Assembly: GCF_000255295.1 (NCBI RefSeq)
Contig: NC_017030.1
Location: 2,170,001-2,234,000 of the forward strand
DNA from: Corallococcus coralloides DSM 2259
Lineage (GTDB): Bacteria > Myxococcota > Myxococcia > Myxococcales > Myxococcaceae
Length of the DNA stretch: 64,000 nucleotides
Direction of reading: 5' to 3'
Part shown: positions 15,600 to 25,073 of the stretch, in pieces
How the letters are laid out: every line of letters starts with the position of its first letter
Position numbering within the stretch: the stretch's first letter is position 1
Program-made: the position numbers and the translations under genes
The notes under the pieces: generated by a model
What the model saw: only the letters and a program-made list of their open reading frames with translations
What the model was told of the DNA's origin: nothing
Database searches by the model: none

Positions 15600-17609
15600 T
15601 TACGGTGTGAGGCGCAGGAAGAGGAGCTCGGCCGCACCTCCGGGCGCGACGTACTCCTGGGAGTTGAGCGTCACCGGGTTGCGGAAGGTGCCTTCCAGCA
15701 GCGTGCTCCCATCCGGGAGGACCTCCATGTCCGACATGCTCAGGTCGGGGTCCATCACCCGCGACCACAGGTGCGCGCCCGAGGCGCTGAAGCGGGCCAC
15801 GAAGTGACGGCCCTCGGCCGGGTGCCCCAGCGGCCCGCCGCCCAGGTCGAACAGGCCATTGGACATGGCGCGGACGGTGATGTTGCCGGCGGTGTCGACC
15901 CCCAGGTCGAGGAAGCTTTCATCCCGCCCGGTGCCATGCTTCCGGACCCAGAGGTCGCCGCCCGAGGCCGACAGCGCCCCGACAATCGCATCCGACGAAG
16001 GCCCGCTGTTGCCGGGCACGCTGGTGAACGTGGCGCCCGCGAAGCTGAAGGAACCGGAGAAGGCACCGGCGAAGGCGAGGGACCCATCCGGCCTGAGCGC
16101 GAGGCCCCCCAGGCTGCCTGTCGCGCCATTGAAGGCACGGGACCAGAGGAGCGCGCCCTCCGGGCTGTAGGCGGCGATGAAGGGCGTTGACGGAGCCGTC
16201 GCACCCATGCGGCCCGTGCCCGCGACGCCGGTGACGAAGACGCGGCCGTTCGCGTCCGTCAGGACATCCTCCGCGGAGACGCTGTCGTAATACAGGTCGC
16301 TGGTGCCCGCGGGGACCGCCAGGGACCACAGGGGATTGCCCTCCCATGAGAACTTCGCGAGGAACAGGCTCTCCTGGGAGTCGGTCGTTCCGGAGACAAA
16401 CGTCTCACCGCCCAGGTTCAGCTCACCCACGAAGCCGCCGGTGACGAGGAGGCTGCCGTTGGCGTCGCTGGTCACCCTGCTGGCGTTGACGTAGCGCTGG
16501 GACAGCTGGGCGCTGCCCGTGGGGGCGAAGCCGTGGGCCCACACGAAGTCGCCGTTCGGCGAGTACTTGGCGATGAAGAGGCCCACGTCGTCCTCGTCCT
16601 CCACCGGCGGCAGGGGGCCCGCTCCCAGGTCCGGCGCGCCATTGTAGTTGCCCACCACGAGGATGTTCCCCAGCGGGGTGAGGGTGACGGCATTCGCGTG
16701 GAGGCGGGCAGAGGGCGTGAAGGGGACATAGGCCCGTGACCACTGATGCGAGCCATCCGCGGCGTACTTCGCGATGACGAAGCTGTTCGCGCTGGTGAAG
16801 GTCTGTCCGCCGAAGTTGCCCTGCTCATTGTAGGCGGCAAGCGTCACGAAGCTGCCGTCGGCGGCCGCGTCCATGCCTCCCGCCCGGGTGGGGAATGACT
16901 GGAAGCCTTCGCCACCGCGCACCCTCGTCCACGCGACGTCTCCCCCCGTGCCCTTGCGCGTGCAGACGCTCTTGGCCACGGTGAGGTCCAGCCGCGGCAC
17001 CAGGGTCGTCCCCGTGGACTCGGATGAGCGGAAGTCCGTGCCATCGCCGCTCGTGGGCACCAGCACGAAGCCGAACGTGCCCGGCTCCATCACCACCGAC
17101 GTCACGTCGTACTCGACGAGTTGGTGGGTGATGATGCTGCCCTGGTCTCCCAGCAGGGCGCCAGACGCGTGACCGGGGCGGTTGTTCCAGTTCAGCGACG
17201 CCTCGCTCCAGTCCGTCCCCGTCTGGTAGAGCGCCGGGCCGTCGGAGCTGCCGTCCACGGCATTCAGCTGGAGCTTCGCCCGGACGATGACGCCGCCCTG
17301 AAGCAGCGCCTGGGGGACGTTGAACTTCAGGAAGCCTTCTGACTGGGGATTGGCATCCACGACGACCCTGTCGAGCCCGCCATGGGTGGCCGTGGGGGCG
17401 GTCGCGGAGGCGTAGGTGTCCTCCGTCACGACCACCCGGAGGTTCTCCACCTGGACCACCGCTTCGCACGCGTCCAGCTCCGCTGTCTCTTGTGCCGTGT
17501 CCCCGTCCTTCACGCTCTCTTCTGCTCCGCCGCAGTGGGTCAAGAGCATCAGTCCCGCCATCCACCCCGCGCTCATGCGCATCCGCCGCCACATCTTCTT
17601 CCCCGACAT
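15600..17609 (-). CDS. Secreted lipoprotein: DNRLRE domain plus beta-propeller repeats
   Basis: A 669-residue exported protein. The ATG has a GGAGAGGG ribosome-binding site and starts a signal peptide with lipobox LTHC. Residues about 48-210 form a DNRLRE-type carbohydrate/adhesion module (TEDTYASATAPTATHGG, LQLNAVDGSSDGPALYQT, SEASLNWNNRPG). Residues about 225-669 hold repeats of about 60 residues with the pattern F.A.Y...G...W....G, as in SBBP propellers, alternating with GG.F.F..... strands. The surface location is inferred; function is unknown. Large families of such proteins are normal in myxobacteria. Confidence 0.8.
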   Translation of the reverse strand: MSGKKMWRRMRMSAGWMAGLMLLTHCGGAEESVKDGDTAQETAELDACEAVVQVENLRVVVTEDTYASATAPTATHGGLDRVVVDANPQSEGFLKFNVPQALLQGGVIVRAKLQLNAVDGSSDGPALYQTGTDWSEASLNWNNRPGHASGALLGDQGSIITHQLVEYDVTSVVMEPGTFGFVLVPTSGDGTDFRSSESTGTTLVPRLDLTVAKSVCTRKGTGGDVAWTRVRGGEGFQSFPTRAGGMDAAADGSFVTLAAYNEQGNFGGQTFTSANSFVIAKYAADGSHQWSRAYVPFTPSARLHANAVTLTPLGNILVVGNYNGAPDLGAGPLPPVEDEDDVGLFIAKYSPNGDFVWAHGFAPTGSAQLSQRYVNASRVTSDANGSLLVTGGFVGELNLGGETFVSGTTDSQESLFLAKFSWEGNPLWSLAVPAGTSDLYYDSVSAEDVLTDANGRVFVTGVAGTGRMGATAPSTPFIAAYSPEGALLWSRAFNGATGSLGGLALRPDGSLAFAGAFSGSFSFAGATFTSVPGNSGPSSDAIVGALSASGGDLWVRKHGTGRDESFLDLGVDTAGNITVRAMSNGLFDLGGGPLGHPAEGRHFVARFSASGAHLWSRVMDPDLSMSDMEVLPDGSTLLEGTFRNPVTLNSQEYVAPGGAAELLFLRLTP

Positions 17610-17966
17610 TTCCCTCTCCTCTACCTTTGGCTACCGCACGTGGGTTGCGCTTTCGCCGAAACCCTTGCTTTCGCGCCCCCGGTGTCTGGTCAATACAAAG
17701 GCTGTACCAGCGTGGTAGGGATTGAGCTGCCTTTGACGCGCCACTGCAAAAGTGGCGGGGCCCGGTCTGCGAAGCGGGGGTGATGACTGCTGTCGTGGCC
17801 CTGGTGACGGCAGTCACCAGTCCTCGGGCTCTTCCTGGGGCGTCGCATCCGCCAACCCCTTGGAATCACGGGCCACATCGTTCGACCAGGGCCCGGCATG
17901 ACGGGTGCAGTAGGGGGTGGCGTCGCTGTTCTGCTCCCCCTTCGACGTACTCCTGAGGTTCCCGCC
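17610..17966. other. Divergent intergenic region with hairpins
   Basis: 357 bases between two divergent genes. The part next to the lipoprotein (its 5' leader) holds GCTTTCGC twice (17649-17656, 17667-17674) and a small stem GGGTT/AACCC (17642-17646 with 17660-17664). A perfect hairpin, CGCCACT-GCAAA-AGTGGCG, lies at 17739-17757. I tested the leader by eye against common riboswitches, including c-di-GMP types, and found no match. No gene is seen; a short frame ahead of the right-hand gene is only its 5' extension. Confidence 0.5.
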
Positions 17967-19139
17967 ATGGCCCGTCGCATCGGTTCGTCCCTGTCCCGCT
18001 CCGCCACCCTCCCGACCTCCACGGCGTCCAAGCCCAAGCCGCCGGCGCGCGCGTCGACGCTCCCCGCCTCGACGACGGCCACGAAGCCCACGGCGACGAC
18101 GGCCACGAAGCCCACGGCGACGACGACGCCCGCGGCGACGGCCACGAAGCCCACGGCGACGACGCCCGCCGCGAACACGGCGACGCCGCCGAAGCACGCG
18201 GGGGCTCCCGAAGGACAGCCGTCCTACAGCCCGTGGTCGCTGAACTCAGGTACGGACGTGGCGGTGAGCGGCGGTGACAACAAGCTCACGGCGCCCGCGG
18301 CCGCGAAGCAGACCATGTTCATCGACAAGCCGGCCACGCCCTACCAGAAGGACACCTTCGGCGGTGGCCGGCTGAGCGGCAACATGGGGTCGATGCAGGC
18401 CTCCACCACCAGCCACAGCGGCGGTGGCGTGCACCACTACTCGGCCCAGGCCGAGGTCCAGGGGCCCAACGCCTCCTTCGATTGGCAGAAGTCGCACGCG
18501 GGCCGGATGGGCGTGTCGAGCGCGCAGGTCACCGGCGAGGCCAACAGCTTCAAGGCGCAGGCCCAGGCCGGCGTGTCGGCCGACACGGGCTCGCACGCCT
18601 ACACCGCCGCGCTGACGGCCAAGGCGGAGACGGGCGTGGGCGTCACGGCGAGCGCGAACCACGACTTCAACCGGCACGTGGGCGGCTACGTGAAGGGTGA
18701 GGCGAAGGCCTCCGCCTCCGCCTTCGCCGAGGGCGTGGCCACCCTCGACCCGAGGACGGCCACGGCGATGGTCTCCGGGCAGGTGGGCGCGGGCGCCACG
18801 GCGGGCGTGTACGGCACGGCGGGCGGGCACCTGGGCCGGGTGCACGGCTCGGTCACGGCGGGCGCGGTGGCGGGCGCGTCGGCCCAGGCGGGCGGCAAGT
18901 TCGGCCTGGAGAATGGCTTCCTCAAGCAGTCCGCTGATGTGAGCACCGCCCTGGGTGTGGGCACCCACGTGAAGTCGGACGTGGCGGTGGACCTGCGTCA
19001 CCACATCAAGCCGGGCATCGCCTCGGGCCTGCGCCCGGCCCTCGGCAGCGCCATGGCCGTGCCGGCGCCCGCGATCGCCATCGAGCCCGAGAAGTCGGGC
19101 ATCGAGAAGCTCTTCGCCAAGGCCTTCGGCAAGGAGTGA
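17967..19139 (+). CDS. Repeat-rich Ala/Gly/Thr protein of unknown function
   Basis: A 390-residue protein starting at ATG 17967 (MARRIGSS). Residues about 10-85 are Thr/Ala/Pro/Lys low complexity with repeated TATKPTAT units encoded by tandem DNA repeats. A linker with a DTFGGGRLSGNMG motif follows. Residues about 140-350 consist of alternating short polar strands such as AQAQAGVSADTGSHAYTAALTAKAETG, read in part, typical of beta-solenoid or glycine/alanine filaments. No signal peptide is present. Similar A/G/S-rich segments occur, from memory, in N-terminal parts of myxobacterial polymorphic effectors. No function can be assigned. Confidence 0.65.
   Translation: MARRIGSSLSRSATLPTSTASKPKPPARASTLPASTTATKPTATTATKPTATTTPAATATKPTATTPAANTATPPKHAGAPEGQPSYSPWSLNSGTDVAVSGGDNKLTAPAAAKQTMFIDKPATPYQKDTFGGGRLSGNMGSMQASTTSHSGGGVHHYSAQAEVQGPNASFDWQKSHAGRMGVSSAQVTGEANSFKAQAQAGVSADTGSHAYTAALTAKAETGVGVTASANHDFNRHVGGYVKGEAKASASAFAEGVATLDPRTATAMVSGQVGAGATAGVYGTAGGHLGRVHGSVTAGAVAGASAQAGGKFGLENGFLKQSADVSTALGVGTHVKSDVAVDLRHHIKPGIASGLRPALGSAMAVPAPAIAIEPEKSGIEKLFAKAFGKE
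18075..18161 (+). repeat. 24-base tandem repeat coding for TATKP units
   Basis: The unit ACGGCCACGAAGCCCACGGC occurs at 18075, 18099 and 18138, the first two exactly 24 bases apart and the third after a 15-base insertion of GACGCCC-type sequence. It codes for the Thr/Lys/Pro linker of the repeat-rich protein and is a candidate for length variation. Confidence 0.7.
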
Positions 19140-19149
19140 CCTGCCCTCG

Positions 19150-19275
19150 TCAGCCGATGACGAGCCCCAGGTTCATCCAGAAGATGCGGGCGTTCCCGGG
19201 CGCTCCCTGCTTGAGCTTCCGAGGCCCTTTCGGTGCCGGGAGGAACGGGGGCGTTTCAGGAACGCTCGGCTTCAT
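19150..19275 (-). CDS. Small 41-residue protein coupled to the FtsW/RodA-like gene
   Basis: The ATG at 19275 overlaps the stop of the upstream membrane-protein gene by four bases (ATGA), which argues for translational coupling. The product is proline- and lysine-rich (VPETPPFLPAPKGPRKL) and ends in a hydrophobic segment ARIFWMNLGLVIG. It may be a real small membrane-associated subunit or just a fortuitous frame. No family is known. Confidence 0.4.
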   Translation of the reverse strand: MKPSVPETPPFLPAPKGPRKLKQGAPGNARIFWMNLGLVIG

Positions 19276-20150
19276 GACGCGGCGGATGATACCCGCGCGG
19301 TGGCCCAGGCTGCCGCGAGGATGCCTGTCGCCGCGTACCACCCCAGGATGGGGCCTGCCCCGGCCCCCATCACCGGCACCGGAAAGTTGCCCAACGTCGT
19401 CACGCCAAGAGTCGCGGCGATGTAGACGACGAGACTGGCGGGAAGGGCCCATTCCTGGCCTCCGCTCGCTCGCGCGCGTTCGGTGACAAGCGCTGCCGGC
19501 AGCAGGAGGAGCGCCAGCGCCAGGACGGCCGCGACGCCGAGCGCGGGCGCCACGCTCGCGGCCAGGTGCACGATGCGCTCGACATGGGGAACCGCGGCGA
19601 GCGGGTCTGGCCGGAGCCACGCGGCGAAGCCGAGGACGAGCGTTCCGGAGCAGCTGGCTGCACGGAGGAGCCAGGGCGTCGAAGGCGCGCAGGCGAGCAG
19701 GGCGCTCGCGGCCAATGCGAAGGCCGTCCCCTGGCCCGCGTCAGGCTGAAGGGCATGAACGGCCGACATCCCCAGGGCCAGGCCCGCGGAGACAGCGAAG
19801 CGCTGGTGCAGGGCCGCGCTCATCCCCAGCAGCACCCAGGGGACGGCCAGGGTGGAAGCGTGGAGGCGAACGGACCCCAGCACCAGCCACCGATGAACCC
19901 CGTCGAGTCCCGGGAAGAGAAGCGTCGAGGCGGTGAGCAGCACCGCGACGAAGGCGATGGGGACGGAGGCTTGCGGGAGTGCCGTGCTCGAAAGGCGTCC
20001 CACCAGGGCCGCCGTCCCAACACCCAGTGCCGCCGCCAGCACATTGACGGCGAAGGCGGTGGCGGGCACGCCACTTCGCCACGCGACAAACGCGCCCAGG
20101 AGAATGGCGGGAAGGGGCAGCAGCGCGAACCACCGCGGCATGTGCGTCAT
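19272..20150 (-). CDS. Polytopic membrane protein, weakly FtsW/RodA-like
   Basis: A 292-residue protein with about eight to nine hydrophobic helices and very short loops. Two spots recall the SEDS family (FtsW/RodA lipid-linked glycan polymerases): MSAVHALQPDAGQGTAFALA, similar to the LQPD.G region of FtsW, and PVPVMGAGAGPILGWYAATG near the C-terminus, similar to the P.PFVS.GG segment. It is shorter than true FtsW (about 380) and lacks cell-wall neighbours. It might instead be an unrelated transporter-like protein. The start could also be M4 (20141). Confidence 0.5.
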   Translation of the reverse strand: MTHMPRWFALLPLPAILLGAFVAWRSGVPATAFAVNVLAAALGVGTAALVGRLSSTALPQASVPIAFVAVLLTASTLLFPGLDGVHRWLVLGSVRLHASTLAVPWVLLGMSAALHQRFAVSAGLALGMSAVHALQPDAGQGTAFALAASALLACAPSTPWLLRAASCSGTLVLGFAAWLRPDPLAAVPHVERIVHLAASVAPALGVAAVLALALLLLPAALVTERARASGGQEWALPASLVVYIAATLGVTTLGNFPVPVMGAGAGPILGWYAATGILAAAWATARVSSAAS

Positions 20151-20230
20151 GGACGCGCATCGTACGCGGTCAGGCGCTGGACGTATCGCGCGCCCAGCGC
20201 CTGCTTCAAGTCGGGTCCAGCGACAGAGGG

Positions 20231-20500
20231 CTAGTTACAGGGCGCGCCGCAGGTGCCCGCACCGCGGGCCTGACATGCCGCCGTGTTGATGCAGAACAAG
20301 CCATCACCCGTGCAGCACCCGAGCAACCGCGAGGACTCGTCCGTGGTCTCGTCCGGAACCGCGCTGCTGGGCGCGGTCGAGACAAGCACGGCCTCGTCGT
20401 TCGCCACGACCTCGGTCGGGGCGAGCTGAGAAGTGGAGACAGCCATTCCCACCGCGAAGGCAAAACTCAGGGCAACTCCGGAAACAAGCGTCCGCAGCAT
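20231..20500 (-). CDS. Small secreted Cys-rich peptide
   Basis: The ATG at 20500 follows AAGGAG with ideal spacing, and the 89-residue product starts with a classical signal peptide (MLRTLVSGVALSFAFAVGMA). An acidic, Ser/Thr-rich spacer (about 30-60) leads to a C-terminal knot-like segment of 28 residues with seven cysteines: CCTGDGLFC, then TAACQ and GTCGAPCN. The upstream in-frame ATG at 20617 adds 39 unlikely residues. This is the pattern of an exported disulfide-rich mini-protein. An odd number of cysteines leaves one free or dimerising. No maturation genes are adjacent. Confidence 0.7.
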   Translation of the reverse strand: MLRTLVSGVALSFAFAVGMAVSTSQLAPTEVVANDEAVLVSTAPSSAVPDETTDESSRLLGCCTGDGLFCINTAACQARGAGTCGAPCN

Positions 20501-20978
20501 CTGATGCTCCTTGGGTTGAGAGGCGTTGGGGATGGTACTCCCAGTGTGTCCCGCAATCCAAGACGCTCGGGTGGGCAGCCGGGATGGTTGGGTATGGATG
20601 TATTTTGATGGGCGCAATGAATGACGCGCTTCGGCGCTCTGCGCGAAAGCTTGTCAGTCCCACGCGCACCGCGAATCGCAGTTGCTGTACCTGGTGCGTG
20701 GAGAGATGAGCTGCGAAGGGTCGAACGCCCTCTGGATCGTCCCGCCGCAATCCGCGCCGTGGATCCCCGGCTCCGGCTGCTCGGTACATGGCGAACCGCC
20801 TGGCCGCCGCGCCCATGTAGAAGCCGTAGCCGCGCGCCCCCTGCCGTGGTACCCAGCCGGCAGCCACTTGACGCTCCGATGGCGGTGCGACGTTCTGTCG
20901 CGACCGTAGGGTGTCCTCGGGTGGCATTCGTCGGCTGGCGCCTCCCGGGTCATGACCCCGTTGTCTCTGGAGGCCCCC
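20501..20978. other. Intergenic region, 478 bases, no convincing gene
   Basis: Lies between the divergent Cys-rich peptide gene and the deoxyhypusine-synthase-like gene. A minus-strand frame ends at 20654 with a Cys-containing tail (PCTEQPEPGIHGADCGG), but it has no credible start or ribosome-binding site and atypical composition, so I do not call it. No terminator or repeat is evident. Confidence 0.4.
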
Positions 20979-22001
<1,023 letters not shown>

Positions 22002-22010
22002 TCACGCGCG

Positions 22011-22052
22011 AACCGCGGCAGGGCCCGGAACGCGTTGGGCCCTGCCGCGGTT
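22011..22052. terminator. Strong bidirectional terminator
   Basis: AACCGCGGCAGGGCCC (22011-22026) pairs perfectly over 16 bases with GGGCCCTGCCGCGGTT (22037-22052) around a 10-base loop, followed by TTC. It lies between the convergent DHS-like and SBBP-repeat genes. Confidence 0.85.
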
Positions 22053-22068
22053 TCATCGGAGACCTCGC

Positions 22069-23337
22069 TCAGAAGCGGACGAGGAAGGCGTCATTGCCGC
22101 CGGCGCTGGTGTTGCCGCCGAGGCTGCCAGCCGTCTGACCGGCGACGTAGGCGTTGCCGGAGGCGTCCACGGCCACGCCGCGGGCGATGTCCTGGCGCGA
22201 CGTGCCCAGGAGCCGGCTGCCCACCTTCGTGCCGAGCGCGTCGTAGCGGGTGAGGAAGGCATCGGAGCCGCCCGCGGACGGGATGTTGTCGAGCCCGGAG
22301 GTGTAGCCGACCACCTGCACGACGTTGTCCGGGGTGACGGCGACGCCGAACGCGTAGTCGGGCTGCTCGCCGCCGAGCATGCGGCTCCAGGCGCGGTTGC
22401 CGGCGCTGTCGTAGCGGGCGAGCAGCACGTCGACGGTGCCGTTGTTGGTGTTGCCATCCAGGCTGCCGAACGTCTCGCCAGCAATGTAGACGCCGCCGTC
22501 AGGACCCACCGCGACGCTCTTGGCGTCATCCAGTTCGCCCGCGTCAATCTGCCGGACCCACTGCTGGACGCCCAGGATGTTGAGCTTCAGCAGGAAGAGG
22601 TCGCTGTTCCCCGACGAGGTGGTGCCGTCGAGGCTGCCGGAGGTGTTCCCGACGATGTAGACCTCATGGCCGGACGTGACGGCGATGCCACGCGCCACGT
22701 CGCTCGCGGACGTGCCGTACTGCTGGAGCCAGTACGGGTTGCCCGCCGTGTCATAGAGCCCGGCGATGATGTCGTAATTGTTGGGGTTGCCGCCGTTGGC
22801 GAAGCTGCCGCCGGTGTATCCGGTGAAGTAGAGGGTGTCGTCCGCGCCGACGGCGATGCCGGTGGCGAAGTCATCCATCTGCGTGCCGTTCTGGCGCAAC
22901 CACAGGCGGTTGCCGGCGGCGTCATACTTGGCGATGAAGAAGTCGAAGCCGCCCGCATTGGTATAGAAGTCGAAGCCGCCGTAGGTGGTGCCCGCGACGT
23001 ACGCATTGCCGTCCGCGTCGGTGGCCACGGCGGTGGCGCGGTCATTCCCGGGGGTGCCCAGCTGGCGGGCCCACTGGAGGTTGCCGGCGGTGTCGTACCG
23101 GGCAATGAACGCGTCCTGACCGCCGACCTTCGGGTCGGCGCCGAGCTGGCTGGTCGTCTGACCCACCACGTAGACGCTCGCGCCCGACACGGCCACGGCG
23201 TTGGCCTGCTCATCCAGATTGGCGCCGAGCTGCGCCACCCAGGACGGGGAGGGAACCTGGGCCGCGGCGACGGAGGGGAGACCCGCGGCGCCGACGACGC
23301 CCGCGAACCCGAACATGCTCAAGAGAAGGTGTTTCAT
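22069..23337 (-). CDS. Secreted SBBP-type beta-propeller protein
   Basis: A 422-residue exported protein. ATG 23337 is preferred to 23349 because a GGAG sequence lies right before it. The signal peptide ends near AAA-Q. Then about seven repeats of roughly 52 residues run to the end, each with the SBBP pattern: A.A.D..GN.YV.G.T.G...........G..D.F...YD..GN..W..Q.G. Such proteins form closed propellers outside the cell. There is no lipobox, so it is probably released or bound via other partners. Function unknown. It shares this architecture with the DNRLRE lipoprotein 5 kb away. Confidence 0.85.
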   Translation of the reverse strand: MKHLLLSMFGFAGVVGAAGLPSVAAAQVPSPSWVAQLGANLDEQANAVAVSGASVYVVGQTTSQLGADPKVGGQDAFIARYDTAGNLQWARQLGTPGNDRATAVATDADGNAYVAGTTYGGFDFYTNAGGFDFFIAKYDAAGNRLWLRQNGTQMDDFATGIAVGADDTLYFTGYTGGSFANGGNPNNYDIIAGLYDTAGNPYWLQQYGTSASDVARGIAVTSGHEVYIVGNTSGSLDGTTSSGNSDLFLLKLNILGVQQWVRQIDAGELDDAKSVAVGPDGGVYIAGETFGSLDGNTNNGTVDVLLARYDSAGNRAWSRMLGGEQPDYAFGVAVTPDNVVQVVGYTSGLDNIPSAGGSDAFLTRYDALGTKVGSRLLGTSRQDIARGVAVDASGNAYVAGQTAGSLGGNTSAGGNDAFLVRF

Positions 23338-23471
23338 CACGAGCTCCATTTCTCAGTGGGGGGACAGCCGCGGCATCATGGGGGAGAAGTCTGACGCCAC
23401 GGTATCCTTGCAAGACCACGAGAAACGGGCGCGCGGGAAGATGGGTAATTAAAGACACGCATGCGAGCGCG

Positions 23472-24386
23472 TCAGGTCATCTCGCGACGCTGCCGTACCC
23501 AGGCCTCGAAGCTCATGGGCGAAAGGCCGTAGGAGCGCGCGATTTCGGGCCGGGCCAGCAGCGGGGCGACGTTCATGTACGTCATGCCTTGCGCCACGCC
23601 CGGATGCAGTCCGGCCGCGACGGCCTCTTCAATCGAGGAGGACCAGGCGACGTACTCCTTGCCGTCGACGCGCGAGAGGACCTCGGTGATTTGAGGAAGC
23701 GTGAGCACGTCACCCGCGAGCTCCAGCGTCACCCCATGGAACCTCGCGGGATCGTGGATCGCCGCCGCGGCCGCCTTCCCGATGTCCTCGGGGGCGATCA
23801 GCGCCAGGGGCTTGTCGGCCCTGACCACCGTGAGCAACCGGCGTCCGTCGACGAAGCCGGCGGGATCGAACATCGGGTGGTCCATGAAGGTGGAGAGCAG
23901 GAGGACGGTCCAGTGCTTGAAGCCCGCGGTGCGGACCAGGTCGCACGTGGCCAGCTTGTTCTCCCAGTACTCCTCATGGAACTTCCAGCGCCCCTCCGCC
24001 CAACCCTCGACGTCGCGGTGGGCGCCGACGCCGGACGTCGCGGTGTGCACGAACGTCTCGACGCCCTCGGCGAGCGCGGCCTCGACGAGGTTCCTTCCTT
24101 GCTGACGCTCCTTGCTGAAGTCGATGCCGGTCGCGGAGACGATGGGTGACTGCATCGAGAAGACCGCCCGCGTCCCGGCGCAGGCGGCGCGCAACGACGC
24201 CGGATCGTCCAGGTCCCCGACGACCACCTCCGCGCCCGCCGCCGCGAGTGCCCTGGCGTTCGCCGCCTCCGGGTTGCGCACCAGGACGCGCACCTTGGTG
24301 CGGCCCTCGGCCAGCAAGGCCCGGGCGGTGGCGCCACCCTGGCGTCCTGTGGCGGCGGTGACGAGAACGGTTTCGCTGCGGCTCAT
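23472..24386 (-). CDS. NmrA-like NAD(P)-binding protein (atypical SDR)
   Basis: A 304-residue protein with AAAGGAG upstream of its ATG. It starts with a Rossmann fold (VLVTAATGRQGGATARALL), followed by VRVLVRNPEAANARAL for NADP discrimination and VVVGDLDDPASLRAAC. The C-terminal half (about 180-304) is substrate-binding and contains DHPMFDPAGFVDGRRL. Members either reduce small molecules such as quinones or sense the NADP/NADPH state. The active-site YxxxK of classical SDRs is not evident. It is divergent from a TetR gene, and the two share a 105-base spacer with operator-like repeats. Confidence 0.88.
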   Translation of the reverse strand: MSRSETVLVTAATGRQGGATARALLAEGRTKVRVLVRNPEAANARALAAAGAEVVVGDLDDPASLRAACAGTRAVFSMQSPIVSATGIDFSKERQQGRNLVEAALAEGVETFVHTATSGVGAHRDVEGWAEGRWKFHEEYWENKLATCDLVRTAGFKHWTVLLLSTFMDHPMFDPAGFVDGRRLLTVVRADKPLALIAPEDIGKAAAAAIHDPARFHGVTLELAGDVLTLPQITEVLSRVDGKEYVAWSSSIEEAVAAGLHPGVAQGMTYMNVAPLLARPEIARSYGLSPMSFEAWVRQRREMT

Positions 24387-24403
24387 CGGCGACTCCTTTG
24401 TAA

Positions 24404-24452
24404 GTGGGGGACCCCACCGTTTATGTTCATGTTAAATATGGAGGGGGCCCCC
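24404..24452. promoter_or_regulatory. Paired TetR operator candidates
   Basis: GTGGGGGACCCCAC (24404-24417, a near-perfect palindrome) and GGGGGCCCCC (24443-24452, perfect) lie 37 bases centre to centre. Each is followed by CCGTTT(A/G)T, so the two sites are also direct repeats. Between them is an AT-rich stretch, GTTAAATATG, that could hold a promoter -10. They sit between the NmrA-like and TetR genes. Confidence 0.55.
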
Positions 24453-24491
24453 GTTTGTCAAAGAGAAGGGTCTTGTGAGGAGGAGAGCGCC

Positions 24492-25043
24492 GTGGAGCAG
24501 GTGAAGCGGTTGCGCGCGGACGGCCGCCGCAACCGGGAGCGGATTGTGGAGGTCGCCGCGGAGCTGGTCGCCAGGGAGGGCGCGCAGGTGTCGCTCGAGG
24601 AGATCGCCCGGCGGGCAGGGGTGGGCTCCGCGACCCTGCACCGGCATTTTCCGTCGCGGCAGGCGCTGCTGGAGGCGGTCTTCCGGGATGGCGTCGCGCA
24701 GCTCTGTGCGCGCGCGGCCGCGAAACCGGGCAAGGCGCCCGCCGACGAGCTGGCGGACTGGCTGGAGGAGGTGACGGTCTACACCGTGACCCACCGCGGG
24801 CTCGCCGCCGCGCTGCTGGCCGGCCCGGAGGGGCTCTCCGCCGAAGACATCTGCTGCACCGACCTGTTGCTCAACGTGGTGAAGGCGCTGGTGGCGCGGG
24901 CGTCATCCGTGGGTGCGCTTCACGCGGGCGCCACCGCGGAGGACCTGGTGAAGCTGGTGAACGCGATCGCCGTCGCGAACGAGAACGATCCGACCACCGC
25001 GCGGAGGGTGCTGCGCCTCGCGCTCACGGGCATCCGGCGCTGA
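24492..25043 (+). CDS. TetR-family transcriptional regulator
   Basis: A 183-residue regulator. The GTG at 24492 is chosen since an AGGAGG precedes it; an ATG 69 bases upstream lies inside the operator-like repeats and adds a non-homologous tail. The N-terminal HTH is typical: RERIVEVAAELVAREGAQ, then EEIARRAGVGSATLHRHFPSRQALLEAVF. The helical ligand domain (about 70-183) has a TetR_C-type pattern with LAAALLAGPEGLS. It belongs to the group that represses a divergently placed oxidoreductase, here the NmrA-like gene. The ligand is unknown. Confidence 0.92.
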   Translation: MEQVKRLRADGRRNRERIVEVAAELVAREGAQVSLEEIARRAGVGSATLHRHFPSRQALLEAVFRDGVAQLCARAAAKPGKAPADELADWLEEVTVYTVTHRGLAAALLAGPEGLSAEDICCTDLLLNVVKALVARASSVGALHAGATAEDLVKLVNAIAVANENDPTTARRVLRLALTGIRR

Positions 25044-25073
25044 GCGCCTTTCAAGTGAGCGCAGGCGAACCCA

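Noticed and set aside
17610-17760. c-di-GMP (GEMM) riboswitch in the lipoprotein leader
   Set aside because: GCAAA and GGTAGCC-like bits exist, but their order and spacing do not fit the consensus.
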